From assembly GCF_030867095.1 (NCBI RefSeq), contig NC_081833.1, positions 72,297,395 through 72,361,394 of the forward strand: 64,000 nucleotides of DNA, in the 5' to 3' direction. Both the position numbers and the translations under genes were made by a program. A model generated the notes under the pieces. It was given only the letters and a program-made list of their open reading frames with translations. It had not been told where the DNA came from and searched no databases. Shown here piece after piece: positions 35,236 to 46,785 of the stretch; position 1 is the stretch's first letter, and the number at the start of each line of letters is the position of its first letter. Origin of the DNA: Alligator mississippiensis (taxonomy: Eukaryota; Chordata; Crocodylia; Alligatoridae).

Positions 35236-35300
35236 AAGTCATGTCACAGAAATGTAGAAGTCAGAGATGGAAGATATTCATTGGGCTGCCTAAGCAACCC
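35236..35300 (-). repeat. Possible CR1-like 3' end, antisense
   Basis: CACAGAAATGTAGAAGTCAG then AGATGGAAGATATTCATTGG resembles the antisense CR1-type terminus (CATAGAATTGTAGAAGTCAGAGATGG). Short and uncertain. Confidence 0.35.
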
Positions 35301-35664
35301 AGATTTCAGGTCATCTTAGGTAACTCCTAAACTGTGGCCTAAACTTGAGGAACTGTGGGTGTGTGTTTCCAGCCAAAGGGAACTGAAAATACTTCAAAGT
35401 GCTTGCTTCTGCCCATCAGCATATCTTCTATTTTGCTCTGGTACAGCACTGAGCTAAGTGTATGGTCCTGGTATGGCTATATATCATGAAGGAGAAGAGG
35501 AATCATGTGTCATCTGCATCATGCTAGCACCTAAATCCTTATGTTGTATTCACTTCATTTGGTGGGTACATGTATATGTTTCTGGGGGCCCAAAAGGGAG
35601 AGCTGATCCTTACAGGACCCTATACACAAGAGATCCAGTGTTGGAGGTACAGCTGCCCATTGTT

Positions 35665-35998
35665 TTTCTTCAGTAATTTGTTCAATATTTTCATCAATGA
35701 CCTGGAAGATGGGATGGAGTTTGCAAGCAAGTTTGCAGATGACATCAAGTCGGGGGGTGCAGTTGATACACTGGAGGGTAGGGCTAGGGTTCAGAGTGAC
35801 CTTGACATACTGGAGAATTGGACCAAAAGAAATCTTATGAGGTTCAATAAGGACAAGTGCAAAACTTTGCACTAGTGCACTTAGGAGAGAACAATCCCAT
35901 GTGCCGGTACAGGCTGGGGGCTGACTGTATACGCAGCAGCTCTGCAGAAAAGGACCTGGGGGTGACAGTGGACAAGAAGCTGAATATAGGCCATGATC
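35665..35998 (+). pseudogene. CR1 reverse-transcriptase fragment
   Basis: The plus-strand frame encodes a CR1 ORF2 piece: a DLEDGMEFASKFADD stretch with the FADD catalytic-box equivalent at 35732-35743, then a segment ending DKCKTLH, where it hits a stop at about 35876. CR1-like sequence continues in another frame through GACCTGGGGGTGACAGTGG up to GAATATA at about 35993. It is 5'-truncated by transposition and frame-broken, so not active. The remainder of the usual CR1 3' coding region is absent and is replaced by the sequence that is repeated at 37.74 kb. Confidence 0.85.
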
Positions 35999-36240
35999 AC
36001 TCTCCATGGCATGCACTTCTCTAGGAAAGACTCATATAATTTTAGCTTCAATTAGATGGGCTTGTAGTCTACCTTTGAGTAGCTTTGCTGTAAGCTTGTT
36101 CAGGAATGGGAGGTTTGATACTGGGCTAGAGCTGGCCAGAAGAGATGTACCCAGCCTGGCTGTATTAGTGGACAACATTTTATGTGGCTGTCCAAGGATG
36201 CCCAAGCAAGAGAAGAGGGTGTAAATTTCCTTTCAACCCC
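35958..36240 (+). repeat. Direct repeat copy 1 (about 280 bp)
   Basis: From GGTGACAGTGGACAAGAAGC to CTTTCAACCCCTT this segment recurs at 37741-38022 with about 95% identity by eye. It begins inside the CR1 fragment and runs across the CR1 break into other sequence. Weaker similarity resumes around 36348-36430 (CTACAGTAGCTG ... CTATGATCCTCTT). It could be a local duplication or two insertions of one deleted CR1 variant. Confidence 0.85.
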
Positions 36241-37024
36241 TTCCTACCTGCACAGGGTCTTGCTGCAGTCCTGATCCTTGTTTTCCTGTGGGAACATGGC
36301 CACAAAATGTGGTGCAAGGCCCTCTCGCAACCAAAAATGAACTTGTATCCTACAGTAGCTGGGAAACTTGGATGACCTAAAACAGTCTTTTCCATCTTTA
36401 ATTGCTATGATCCTCTTCTTTGAACAGTAGCAGAGATTCCCCTTGCAGCTTTACCTTATCTCTGCACTGAAGAGGTAGGCATCACTTATTTCCTACCAGA
36501 GCCCTCAGAACAGGTGTTTTACAGAGGTAAAATTTATCCTAAAGACACAAGAGAGGCTCTCTCTTTTCCTGTGTTACTAATCACTTGGCCAGATACCAGG
36601 GAAGCAAATATTTCACTAGACTGAAAACTAAATACATTGTCTGGTTTTTTTTTATGAACAGCTCATGGTTTCCCATTTAAACAAATAAGTGGAGCTCAAA
36701 TCAGCCTGGCAAGCTGTTTGTTCTTTCAGGTTTTGAGCATTTCCACATCCACAGCGTTCAACAGACAATGTCAAGACAAAGGTGTTGGAGGTTACCTGTC
36801 ATTGATATAAAACCCATGCAGTTGGTTAATTAAGTACTTTCCAGAACTTGTTCCTGGAAACATTTGAACTGATACAAAAGCTAAGGTTGGCATCACCGCT
36901 CAGACCTTGTTCACAAAGGTCAGTCTGAACAGAAATTAACGGGATCTGGGAAAACGAATATTGCGCCACCAGACCCGTCTTGGTTCTTTCTTCTTTCCTT
37001 TCTTTTGTTCTTTCATATAGTCCT
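36241..37024. other. Spacer between the direct repeats, left part
   Basis: No gene seen. 36348-36430 matches 38175-38265 loosely, ending in a CR1-like CTATGATCCTCTT. The rest is unique. Confidence 0.45.
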
Positions 37025-37135
37025 TAGGGAAGGGATTGTCTTTATGAACTATGTTTTAATAGTACCTCCCGCAACAAGTTCTTGATCTAGGCCTTGCGCT
37101 TCTAGAGAGTACGTGTAATACAAATAGTAAAGAAG
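37025..37135 (+). repeat. L2/CORE-SINE-type 3' tail
   Basis: TTAGGGAAGGGATTGTCTTT, then a diverged middle, then GTACGTGTAATACAAATAG follows the order of the common reptile tail (GGGCAGGGACTGTCT ... CTAGG ... GTAATACAAATAA). Confidence 0.5.
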
Positions 37136-37284
37136 TTACTATTAAGAAATATTAGTTGATTAAAGAAGTAATTGATTTCCAAGAGATGTAGCTGGACAAA
37201 TCACCCGGCATTCATGTGGTTGAAGGGCTCTGGAATACAGACAAGATACATATATGGATCTGTGTCTTCTCACACCAGGACAGG

Positions 37285-37445
37285 ATTTCATAGTTTCATA
37301 TAGTTTTTAGGGGCTGGAAGGGACCTTACAGATCATCGAGGCCAGCCCCCTGCATTTGGAAAGCAGGAAAGACCGCATCAAGACGGCCGCATCAAGATGG
37401 GCATCAAGACGCTTTTTGAAGATCACCAGGGTGGGCGCGTAGTAA
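37285..37445 (-). repeat. CR1 LINE 3' end, antisense
   Basis: TTTCATAGTTTCATATAG then GGGGCTGGAAGGGACC, TTACAGATCATCGAGGCCAG and CCCCCTGCA are a CR1 terminus in reverse. A small triplication of GCATCAAGA(C/T) occurs near 37375-37410. Confidence 0.8.
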
Positions 37446-37740
37446 TTATAATGCAGCGCAGTCCAGGTTTCTGCTACTCTGCATGCAAAATGGGCAGCCT
37501 ACCATTTCACAGGGGCAGCATGCAGGTAGCTGAGTTCTTGTTTGACAAGTGGAAACATCCCTCGGCATTTTCTAGGCTTCCAGTCTGTGTAGATGAGCTG
37601 AGAGTTTGTCGGTTTCCTTCTTCAGGCATGTGTCACTCAGGCTTTCTCTTCCACTGTACACAAGACCCTGCAAATATAACAGGTCATCGCCCTGTTAATT
37701 TTCCTGTTTGTGAAGCAACACATGGGCATTTTGACACATG

Positions 37741-38022
37741 GGGTGACAGTGGGCAAGAAGCTGAATATAGGCCATGATCACTCTCCATGGCATGCACTTC
37801 TCTAGGAAAGATTCAAATAATTTTAGCTTCAATTAGATAGGTTGTAGTCTACCTTTGAGTAGCTTTGCTGTAAGCTTGTTCAGGAATGGGAGGTTTGATA
37901 CTGGACAAGAGCTGGCCAGAAGAGATGTACCCAGCCTGGTTGTATTAGTGGGCAACATTTTACGTGGCTGTCCAAGGATGCCCAAACAAGAGAAGAGGGT
38001 GTAAATCTCCTTTCAACCCCTT
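37741..38022 (+). repeat. Direct repeat copy 2 (about 280 bp)
   Basis: This copy matches 35958-36240, starting with only the last ~28 bases of the CR1 fragment (GGTGACAGTGGGCAAGAAGC) and running to CTTTCAACCCCTT. Differences are scattered substitutions. After an unrelated 150 bases the similarity resumes with CTACAGTAGCTG (38180) up to CTATGATCCTC (38248). Confidence 0.85.
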
Positions 38023-38269
38023 CTACACTGCTAGCAATATTCAAGCCATATGCAGACTGACTCACATATATCTAAATAAACAGTAGTAACAGGAGTAACT
38101 GCAGTATAGCCCTATCCTTGCACTCTAATTGCATGTCCACCTACATCTGAGCCTAATGGCAGGCTGTGGTGTGCTATTCTACAGTAGCTGAAAGACTGAC
38201 TTGGATGATGCATAAAAGGGTTTTTTTCCGTCTGATTCCTATGATCCTCTTTCCTTTGAACAACACCAT

Positions 38270-41200
38270 GGCCCATTGCTATATTTCTGCCTTTGCAGGA
38301 AAAAATAGATCTGAAAGCGTTCTTATTAAACAGCCTCCTGGCGGGACTGAATTATAGAGCTGTGTTATCTGAGTGCTCCAGAGTGCTCTGAAAATAGAAG
38401 CAGGAAAAATGCTCCATCGGCAGAGAAAATATTTGTTATGAAAAACTCCAGTTGCCTTTTCATAAATGTTAACAGGCAGTTTGCAAGGCACCGGGGACCT
38501 GAAGGCATCTGCCTGGTGAGCTCCCTCTCACTATAACAGCCCCAGGGACTGGCTCAAAAAGTCCTTCTACACTGATTTGTTTTTCAGCAGCATTTCCTGT
38601 GAAAGGCCTCAGGAGGACTTATTACTACCGCAGGTCTTTCTCTTGGAGACTGCCCTTCTCCTCACTCATTGCAGTGATGGTGGGTCTTCAGCAGGCATGG
38701 ACGAATGGTGAGGCCACCCGGGAACTGGACACAGGCATGGGTGAACTGGGAGGCCACCAGAAAAGGAGCCTGAAAATGAAAATAAAAAAATATAATTGCC
38801 AAAAAAAGTTTTAATATTGTGCATAGGACTGGCGATGTTACCAACTGAGGATGAACTGTTTAAAGACACCAATGCCACAGATGTGATTAGGACTTCTGCA
38901 ACAAGTCAGATTATTATTAACATTATCTCTGGCGAAGGGAAGCCTGATACTAAAAGTTTGCCCAGGGCTGCAAACGACACTGGTCTTCAGAGTTGTACAA
39001 AGCTACGCGCACAGCCCCTACCTCAAGATGCTTACAAATGAAGTACAAGGTGAGAGATGGCAGGGTACAGAAGATCAGGAGAGCACAAAGAAAGAAAAAC
39101 AATGAGACAACAGGCAAGAAAAGGTGGTTCTCGGACATTTTTTCTTTCTTAACACACTTTGCAGCCACTGCTTCTGTTTCTGCTTGGAGAGAGATGGAAG
39201 TTTCTCTTTCAAATTTAGTTCTCTAGGAACCTATCTCAAATGAGTGATTACAATCCTGGACTGGTGTCTTGGAGCTATAAGTATAGGGTAGCTTAAATAG
39301 GCGAAGAGCTTCCTATGGCACTGTGGGCATGGGGCTGAGCTGGAAGAAAGAGTGTGTTTGCAGAAGAGGTGAATTTGTTTAAATGAGCAGAGTGAATATG
39401 AGCATACCTAGCAGCTGCCAGCACTGACATCCATATCTCTACACACAAAGCAGTACAAACATAAAGGATCAACAAAAGTAAAAGCCAAGAGCTTCTCACT
39501 CTACCCTGCTAAGTGCTCGACCCCAGCCCCAAACTCCTTTCTCCCTTGGACTGAGGATCCTAATCACTCCTGAAGCACATATGGACATTCATGTATGATG
39601 ATGTCTGTCTGGAAGTCTGTTCTTTAGATGCATCACCAACTATTTGGATTTGAGACATGTGATGATTATCCTCTACTGAGCTGCTGAGTTAAATCGATAT
39701 CTATAGTGCATGTTCCCAGTTCTCCATGCAGAAACCATGGCTGCAAGTGTAAAAACTTCTGTGTGTTTACCTATGTGCATTCACAGCTTGCATTCATTCA
39801 TTACAAGGCCTCCGGGAGTATGCGCATCTTTAAAACTAGCTCAAATACGGATGAATTGTATATGGTACCCCTATCAAACTGGCATTAGGATTACAATCTG
39901 CTGCAGCAGCTCTATGAGAGATGTCCAGTACAGTATCTCCCACCGATGACCACGGCCGTTCATCTACATATAACATACTGCCTCGCAAAGGAAACAACAG
40001 CATGCAGGTCTTGAACGAATTCCGAGTTGAGGTTTGATGCACCAACAAAGAATGAGAACCACCCATTGTGAATGCCTTATGGTGGACTAAAAGGAGGTCT
40101 CCTGATCAGCCAAATGCTCCTTTTAAGAATACCTCCAAATATGAAAAGTCATTAAGGGTGATTACATGGTGAATGGAGCTGACCCATGCAGAGCAGTGGG
40201 ATAGCCGAGGGAAGCCCGTTTTCTCCAACTTCTTTGAGACAAGACTTGCCATGAAAAACTCCCAGTCAGCAGAAGAAGTGTTGATTCCAGGACTTCTAAA
40301 TTCAGACTAACCAATATCAAAAGGGGCACAAAGGACTTGGCTTCGCTTCATCGCTAGCTCAAGAACTAACTTGATATTTGCCCCTAGTGCCATTCCTGTC
40401 CACGGACAGGAGCTTGAGCAGCTGTTGTGCTGAAGACAAACCCTAATTGAAAGAGAGAAATAAGAGGGGCCAGGATGAGGAAAAGAGATCCTGAGATACC
40501 TGATGGCCCAATTGGCTCTGACTTCAGCCCAGAGAATACTCCAGAGAGGTGAGGAAACTGAGGCAAGGACATGTTTATAGGGGAAAGGGCTTATTTTTGT
40601 CCAGAGCTGTAGCTTTTGTGCTATCTGCAGTAAAGAGTAAATTCTGCCTAGAAATGCTTGCCAAGCATGTCTGCCTGCTTTTCCCCATTGCTCATCCCTG
40701 AGGAGGGAACTGTAAGGCCAGAGGGAACGTGGAAGTCATCACTGGTCCAGTGAGGCCCCATTTCTGGGAAGACCTGGCGGACGCAGACCTGTCCCCATGA
40801 AGTGTGCTGGAGAGGGTGAGGGCAGAGAGGATGCTGCAGCCAACTCAGACGACGGCAAGGAGAAGTCTGGTATGTTGGTCCCTAAGACAGGGCCATTGCC
40901 TATATATCCCTATTGGCTCATAAAGTGCCCCTCTTCCAACTCCAACGTCCCTGATAGGATCTAAACCACATTTCCCTTACAAAGAAGCTTTCAAAGGCTA
41001 AGAATGCAAAAAATCACCGCTATGAATGATATGAGAACCTACATTGTCAGGAGCTCCCCAACGGGCTTTTGCCATGGCCGGTTTGTTTGTGAGCTTTGAT
41101 TTCTTGACCCAGTCATGGGTCCACTGTCGCACGCGCACACAGAGAGCTTTTGTTCCCTTCACTATGTGAAGCCTGTGGCATCTCTTTCAGTGAAATGTCT

Positions 41201-44200
41201 TTCAGTTCAAAATGCAACGTGCCAAAATCAGCGGCTTTGAAATCATCTCTGCCCGCACCAGGGTTTCCTCTAAAAGAAGGTGCCCCCAAAATGAAATCCA
41301 CACCATTTTTTAATGCCGTGCATGCTCTTTCCAACACATCTCTATGCAACAGCTGGCAACGAAGTGGGAATTCAGAATGAACGCGCTGTTTACATGTATT
41401 TTGGAAGGTACTTTTTAATAGAGCGGCAGCTCTTAGTGCACACCATCTGAATACAGGATTTCAGAGTCATGCCAAGTCCAGGCACTAGCCCAGCCAAAAG
41501 ATCAAAGTAATTATGGCTGGCCCAGAGCTGCAGATGGATGCTACTGTCTCCAAACAGAATAAAAGAAGGGGGCATTGCAGACTGGGACAGAGGAGACACT
41601 GCAAGGTAACCTGAGGAGCAGCCAGCTTGAAAAGAAAGCTTATGCTGAATTTGCTTTGTTATTGTGATTTCAGTTTCCAATAGAGCTGAACTGGGGGGTG
41701 GGGGCGGGGAGGGATTTCAGGACCTTTGGTGCTGCTTCGAGCCTATCGAAAGCAGAGCGTGAATGTCTCTAGCTCACAGCATTTAATTTTGCATGTATAA
41801 TTTGTAGCTCTGAAAGTTGCAAAATGTAGGGCAGCTGCTTTGATAAGATTCCTCTGACTGTTAACTTCCAAACTCATCAGCATGACTGTGCAGGATACCG
41901 CATGCAAGCGAAATAGCGAATAACCACATTCCCCTTGGCTTAGCACCCTTTGTAAGCGACGGTCGTGTGTGTGACAGCACTTGCTGCTGTCTGGAGGCCA
42001 GCTGCTGTTTAAATGTGAGAATGGAGAGGATAGAAAGGCTACACGCAGTTCACCAGTATTTATTTCTTCTTCTTGCAATCTTGCTTATTAATTTAAAAAA
42101 AAAATGTTCCAAGCCCTGTTTCCTTGAACACCCATATTTGCTTTGCTTGTGATTCAAAGACATATTCAGCCAACACTGCACCGAAAAGAGCTCTCTTGAG
42201 GCTTGTTCTCAGTCCCCTACTATTTACTATGGTTGTCTTTCTGGCTATCTCCTTGGCTTCTGCTCTGTTTGTATCTGTTTCTCCACACTTCCCTCTCCTA
42301 CGCACTGACTCGCTGCTCCATCCCAGTCCGTCTCCTGCTCCTGAGACTATTAGATCCCAATGGAACCGGCCAATGGCCTCACATTTACCTCCTCCTTCAG
42401 CTTTGCATAGGTCCTTGTTCTGGGCAATTGCCCTTTGTGTATCCGCTGTCGGTTCTGCAAATTAACTCAATTGCTTTTTGCATGAGAATCTGTTTACATG
42501 CTGTTCCACCCACCGGCTTCAATGAGGTTTAGCATATCTGAAAGCAGTCCAAAGAGAGAGTGAGAAACGCCCATTGCTTTGGTCTATGCACACGTCCAAA
42601 TTAAAGCTGATTCCTAGACCAAGCAAGACCATCACACTCATTCACAACAGCCCCAAGGCTTTGAGGAAGCAGTCGGCCTTGAATAGCTCACCAGACCGCT
42701 AAGTTTCATTATATAAACAGTGCAATAAAATATGCACATTGTGCTCTACCGAAGACCATGATCTAACACCACGGAGAAGGCAAACGTTCCTACAGTTTCT
42801 CTACGTGACTTTGCTCCTTTCTTGCAGACCCTGCGAACCTTTGTTATGTTTTCCCATTGAATGGCAGATATAGGATGCAGTCCCCCCATTTTATCCCCTT
42901 CTTTCATCCATAAATAGAAGATCTGATGAAGGCCACCTTGAAAACAAGGGCCTAGGATTTTGCCTTTTGCGTGTGAAGGAGGCAAAAGCCACACTGTTGA
43001 AGTCTAAGGCAAATGTCTGGCCCTAGGTAAAGTTAATACTTTTTAACAAATGTAAGATGCCGTGCCTTTAACAATTTGGTCAGACCCATTCAAATCAAAC
43101 TTGCTTTAAGTTGGCGTTTATAAAAATGTGTGTCTAGTATCCATGAGCGGATCTAGACGTTTGAAAATGCAGGTGCACATGGTGAGGGGCATCCTCACCT
43201 ATAAAAATAACATATTTTCCTCCAGTCACAAATAAACTAGAAGCTTTTCTAATATGATCGGAGCTCAGGCCTGAATTATTCAGTTTAAGTTTGAAGCAAA
43301 AATATAACTTCATAGGAACGAGTTAAAAACAATCTGCACGGCTGTGAAATGGGAGCTTCGTTACCAGGAGCAGGGAACAGACAGGAGAATGGCAGAACAA
43401 AGGATATCTTCATTGGTGGAAGATCAAGACTATTAAAAAGAAGAGAGGCTTGTTGACATCTGAGCAATGAACAGTTTAGAAGGGATCTGTTAGATTATAA
43501 TGAGTCATGAAGTCAATGCACTTCCGTAGCACTGCCTGACTAGAAACGCTGCTGCCCCTTCCAGGCAGTTGGTTTTAAACTTTGGGTGAAGCAGGAATCA
43601 GAAGTGTGCAAGTGCACCAGTGTACACCCCCCACCCTCTGCCCCCATCCAACCCTGCTAGTACCTCATTTGAATTTGTCTACCATCCGCTTCCAGATGTT
43701 GTTCCTTATTGACCTGTGATGGATTGCATGAGACCATCCAGCCCACAAAACACCATTTTCTCTCTTGTCTCTGCTTTCTTTCACCTCACTTGACTCTTTG
43801 AGTTGCTATTTTTTACATCAGAGAGGATTTTGTTCCCTTCCTGATTTCATGGCTCTGCCTAAAATATACCATCCCAGTAGCTAGCGTTATAACACCTCCT
43901 GCATTGGACGCACATCTGTACAAATGTATTACTGATTCCTTTACTTCACACAGGCAACAACCTTCTGATAAATTTTTCAGGAGGCAGGGTTGGGTAGAGA
44001 CAGTGTTTATCTTCCTAAGCACTTAAGGCATTAAATATCAGCAAGAGAAGAAAATGAAAATGTGGAGGGAGAGATTTTAGACTTGGGGATGATCTGGAAT
44101 TTAACTAAGTAGTCGGCTGCAAAAGGGATATCTATCAGATTTACACCACTTCCTGACAGCAGCCTAATTTTTAACTAAAGAAAAGCAAAGACAATAATTT

Positions 44201-44890
44201 TTACAGCATTAGTGATTTATGGGTCTGCCATAAACTGTTGCAGCTTGTGCAAGGTCGTGATCAAGTCTTTCAGTCAAGTCATTGCCTAATTGTAGCCATA
44301 TCAACCCAACAGCAATAGAGCAAAAAGACTCTTTAGAGAGTTTGTTTGAACTAGTGGAGGCCACTAAATGAAGGCAGCTTTCTGCAGAATGAGAAGCAGG
44401 GGCGGTTCCAAGAAGAGGGGAAGTGCTGAAATTTGCCTCTCTTCTATACTGTAATTTCACCTGTATTGAAGGACCCATTTACAAACTAAAAAAAAAATTT
44501 AAAAATTGTCCAGATTTCCCACAGAAAATCCAGCATTGACTAAAAATGTCACATGAGCTAATTTGAAAACAGCTGCTGCTCTAAGTAGTACACTTAACGT
44601 CTGGCTACATGGCACGCAGCACAGATCCCTGACCTTGCTCTCCATGAGCACTGTTACCAAGTGTCTCAGCAGAGCTAATTAGGCTGGAAGTTGTAGTGGA
44701 CTGATGAAACTACTGTTCTCAGTGAGCTAGCTGATGGATCCTTGTATCGCTCTGCGCTGTGCTGTGCAAGCTCACCTTGAGCGCTTGACTGATTTCACTG
44801 TAAAAGCTATAAACTGTTTCATTAAAACAGTCCAGGAAGTAATTAAAGCAATTCAATCTATACTAAGTAACAGCTGCTTAAATTGCATCA
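38270..44890. other. Intergenic desert, no gene seen
   Basis: About 6.6 kb of largely unique sequence. Frames are 113 codons or fewer with no recognisable protein, and both-strand overlaps are common. A 17-base MIR-like core (GAGGAAACTGAGGC) is at 40551. A G-run lies near 41695. 41110-41400 is a moderately complex, non-repetitive stretch that could be conserved non-coding DNA, but this cannot be judged from one sequence. Confidence 0.5.
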
Positions 44891-44899
44891 TTTCCTGCA

Positions 44900-45065
44900 G
44901 TTTCAACGTTCTTCTGAATTTTTCTATTTGTTTTCCTCTATTTGCCATTTTGCACGAACGTTTAAAAATATTTGGTTTCCAACCTGATTTGGAATGTAAA
45001 CACATTTCGAAACATTGACATTTCCAATGAAACTGTAATTTTGAATTTCAACCAGCTCTAGAAAG
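44900..45065 (+). repeat. T-rich interspersed repeat, right end
   Basis: A run of TTTCTATTTG, AAAATATTTGG, AACATTGACATTTCC ends in GAATTTCAACCAGCTCTAG, an end motif I associate with a multi-copy reptile repeat. The left boundary is unclear. Confidence 0.4.
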
Positions 45066-45073
45066 CTCTAATA

Positions 45074-45461
45074 CAATGGTATTCAGCCTTTTGGCCCCCT
45101 GGACCACAGGCCACACCAGTTCCTGTCTGATCTCAGCTGGCTCCTGTACACCTGGACCAGCCCCATGTCCTGGGATCAGGCCCCACATGCTGAGATCAAG
45201 CCATGGTACCCTGCACTGTGCCCACCCATCTCTGCCTACCAGATTGGTCCTGCAGTACCTCTGCCAAATGCAGAATCAGTCCCCACATTACCCTCTGCAT
45301 CCAATCTAGCATGTAGGGCCATATTACCAGGCCAGGGGGTTTCTCACAGGTCTGGAAATTTGTGAGTTGGGGAACAGCAACCAGTCTCCTGCCACCAAAA
45401 TTTCAGACTTGCAGTCAGGATGACACCAGTCCAGGGGCCACTTCTGGGTTGAACGCTTCTG
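45074..45461. mobile_element. hAT-like non-autonomous element, ~388 bp
   Basis: The left end CAATGGTATTCAGCCTTTTGG and the mirrored right end (CAGAAGCGTTCAACCC on the minus strand) fit the CAGTGGTTCTCAACC-type termini of hAT elements. The flanks CTCTAATA (45066-45073) and CTTTAAGA (45462-45469) agree at 6 of 8 bases, fitting an 8-bp hAT target duplication. There is no transposase. Confidence 0.6.
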
Positions 45462-45501
45462 CTTTAAGACCTTGAAATGATTAAACACCAATTTAAACAA
45501 T

Positions 45502-45605
45502 GCCGGTTAGCTCAGTTGGTTAGGGTGTGGTTGAGGATTTGATTCCTGGGGTTGGATTAGACTGGATGACCTCTGGAGGTCCCTTCCAGCCCTACTTCTC
45601 TGTAA
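45502..45605 (+). repeat. tRNA-Ile-headed SINE remnant with CR1 tail
   Basis: GCCGGTTAGCTCAGTTGGTTAG at 45502-45523 (A box TTAGCTCAGTTGG) followed by GGATTTGATTCCTGG (B-box-like, 45535-45549) is the head of a tRNA-Ile gene with the anticodon arm deleted. Directly after comes GGATTAGACTGGATGACC and GGTCCCTTCCAGCCC, the CR1 3' tail. A tRNA-derived head joined to a CR1-type tail is the structure of SINEs mobilised by CR1. The deletion makes it non-functional as a tRNA. Confidence 0.7.
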
Positions 45606-45751
45606 CATAACTTGCATGGGAATGTCTTGTCTGGAGTGAACCTTTGAAGCAAGCCACAAATGCACTGGGGAGAAGAGGTGTTCTTCAGGGAAAGTGCAAA
45701 ACATCTACCCCCATGGAGAGGTAGAACCAGTACAAAGCTAAGGAGAAGAGG

Positions 45752-45898
45752 CCTTTTGACCTTGGAGGTCTTTAAGACCTGGCTAGACAAAGCCTTGGCT
45801 GGGATGACATGGGTAGGAATGATCCTGATTTGAGCAGGGGGTTGGACTAGATGTGACCTCCTGAGGTCACTTCCAACCTTCGTTTTCTATAAGTCTAT
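45752..45898 (+). repeat. CR1 LINE 3' UTR, sense, copy 1 of a pair
   Basis: GACCTTGGAGGTCTTTAAGACC, GGCTAGACAAAGCCTTGGC, AGCAGGGGGTTGGACTAGATG and ACTTCCAACC ... TCTATAAGTCTATGAT form a CR1 3' end. The next CR1 starts immediately to the right. Confidence 0.85.
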
Positions 45899-46172
45899 GA
45901 TTGAACAAGGTGCAATGGTCTCAAGTTGCAGCAAGGGAAGTCGAGGTTGGATATTAGGAAAAACTTTCTCACTAGGAGGGTAGTAAAGCACCTGAACAGG
46001 TTACCCAGCAAGGTGGTAGAGTCTCCATCCTTGGAGGTCTTTAAGACCTGGCTAGACAAAGCCTTGGCTGGGATGACATGGGTGGGGACGGTCCTGCTTT
46101 GAGCAGGGGGCTGGACTACCTGTGACCTCCTAAGGTCCTTCCCAACCCTAATTTCTCTGATTCTGTGATTCA
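45899..46172 (+). repeat. CR1 LINE 3' UTR, sense, copy 2 of a pair
   Basis: AAGGTGCAATGGTCTCAAGTTG, GGTTGGATATTAGGAAAAAC, TCCTTGGAGGTCTTTAAGACC and the same GGCTAGACAAAGCCTTGGC block, ending in TTTCTCTGATTCTGTGATTC. It extends further 5' than copy 1. The two lie head-to-tail, so one probably inserted at the tail of the other. Confidence 0.85.
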
Positions 46173-46268
46173 AATAAATTCCATAGTGTGGATGGGACCA
46201 AAATAAGATTCCAGATCAAGTCCCAGGTCTTATCTTACCTCTTCGGTTGGGCCAACATTTTATAGCCT

Positions 46269-46645
46269 CAGGGTGTCAACCATACAGCCTACCAGCTGCA
46301 CCCAGCCTGCCAGGGTGCCAAGAAGCCACTGGAAATTGGAGATGTGGCCAGTGGTAGGTGTGGCCTGCAAAATCCAGGGTCCTGTGGACATGGTCCTTTG
46401 TGTCAGGCAGGTAAGCACAGGCTGTACAATACATCCCTTAGTCAACCCACAGCCTCTGGGCCTGCTGCCACCTGGATGCCTGGCACGATGGCAAGCAGCT
46501 GCATGGCCCGTAGCCACTTTCCCACTGGTGCCACAGTGGCCATTGCTACATGATTGCTGCTGCTGTCGCAGTGGCTACCACCAGCCCATAAGGAGCCCCG
46601 CGGTCCAGATCTGGCTTGAGGACGCAGCTGAGTTTGAGACCCCAG
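46269..46645. mobile_element. hAT-like non-autonomous element, ~377 bp
   Basis: The left end CAGGGTGTCAACCATACAGCC and the mirrored right end (CTGGGGTCTCAAACTCAG on the minus strand) match a CAGGGGTGTCAAACT-type terminus. The interior is GC-rich with overlapping chance frames (138 codons plus, 85 minus). No clean target duplication was found. Confidence 0.5.
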
Positions 46646-46720
46646 ATTATACGTATGCTGTAGTTTCTGTAGTCAAACACATGTATTGAGCTCAGTACAG
46701 TGGAAAGTGGGTGAAATGCT

Positions 46721-46785
46721 GTAGCCTGGGTTATACGCCACTCTGATTGGTGATATAATGGCCTTGAGATCTATGAAATGGATGT
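46721..46785 (+). repeat. CR1/SINE-type tail, sense
   Basis: CTGTAGCCTGGGTTATACGCC ... GATATAATGGCCTTGAGATC and TATGAAATGG resemble the GGCCTGTGTTATACAGG...ATCACAATGG...ATCTATGAA tail of CR1-mobilised elements. Confidence 0.5.

Noticed and set aside
35570..35875. A host gene from the 101-codon frame with FADD
   Set aside because: The residues are those of CR1 reverse transcriptase. The frame is truncated and flanked by CR1 non-coding sequence.
45502..45549. A possible tRNA-Ile gene
   Set aside because: The anticodon arm and the 3' acceptor half are missing and a CR1 tail follows. It is a SINE remnant, not a tRNA.
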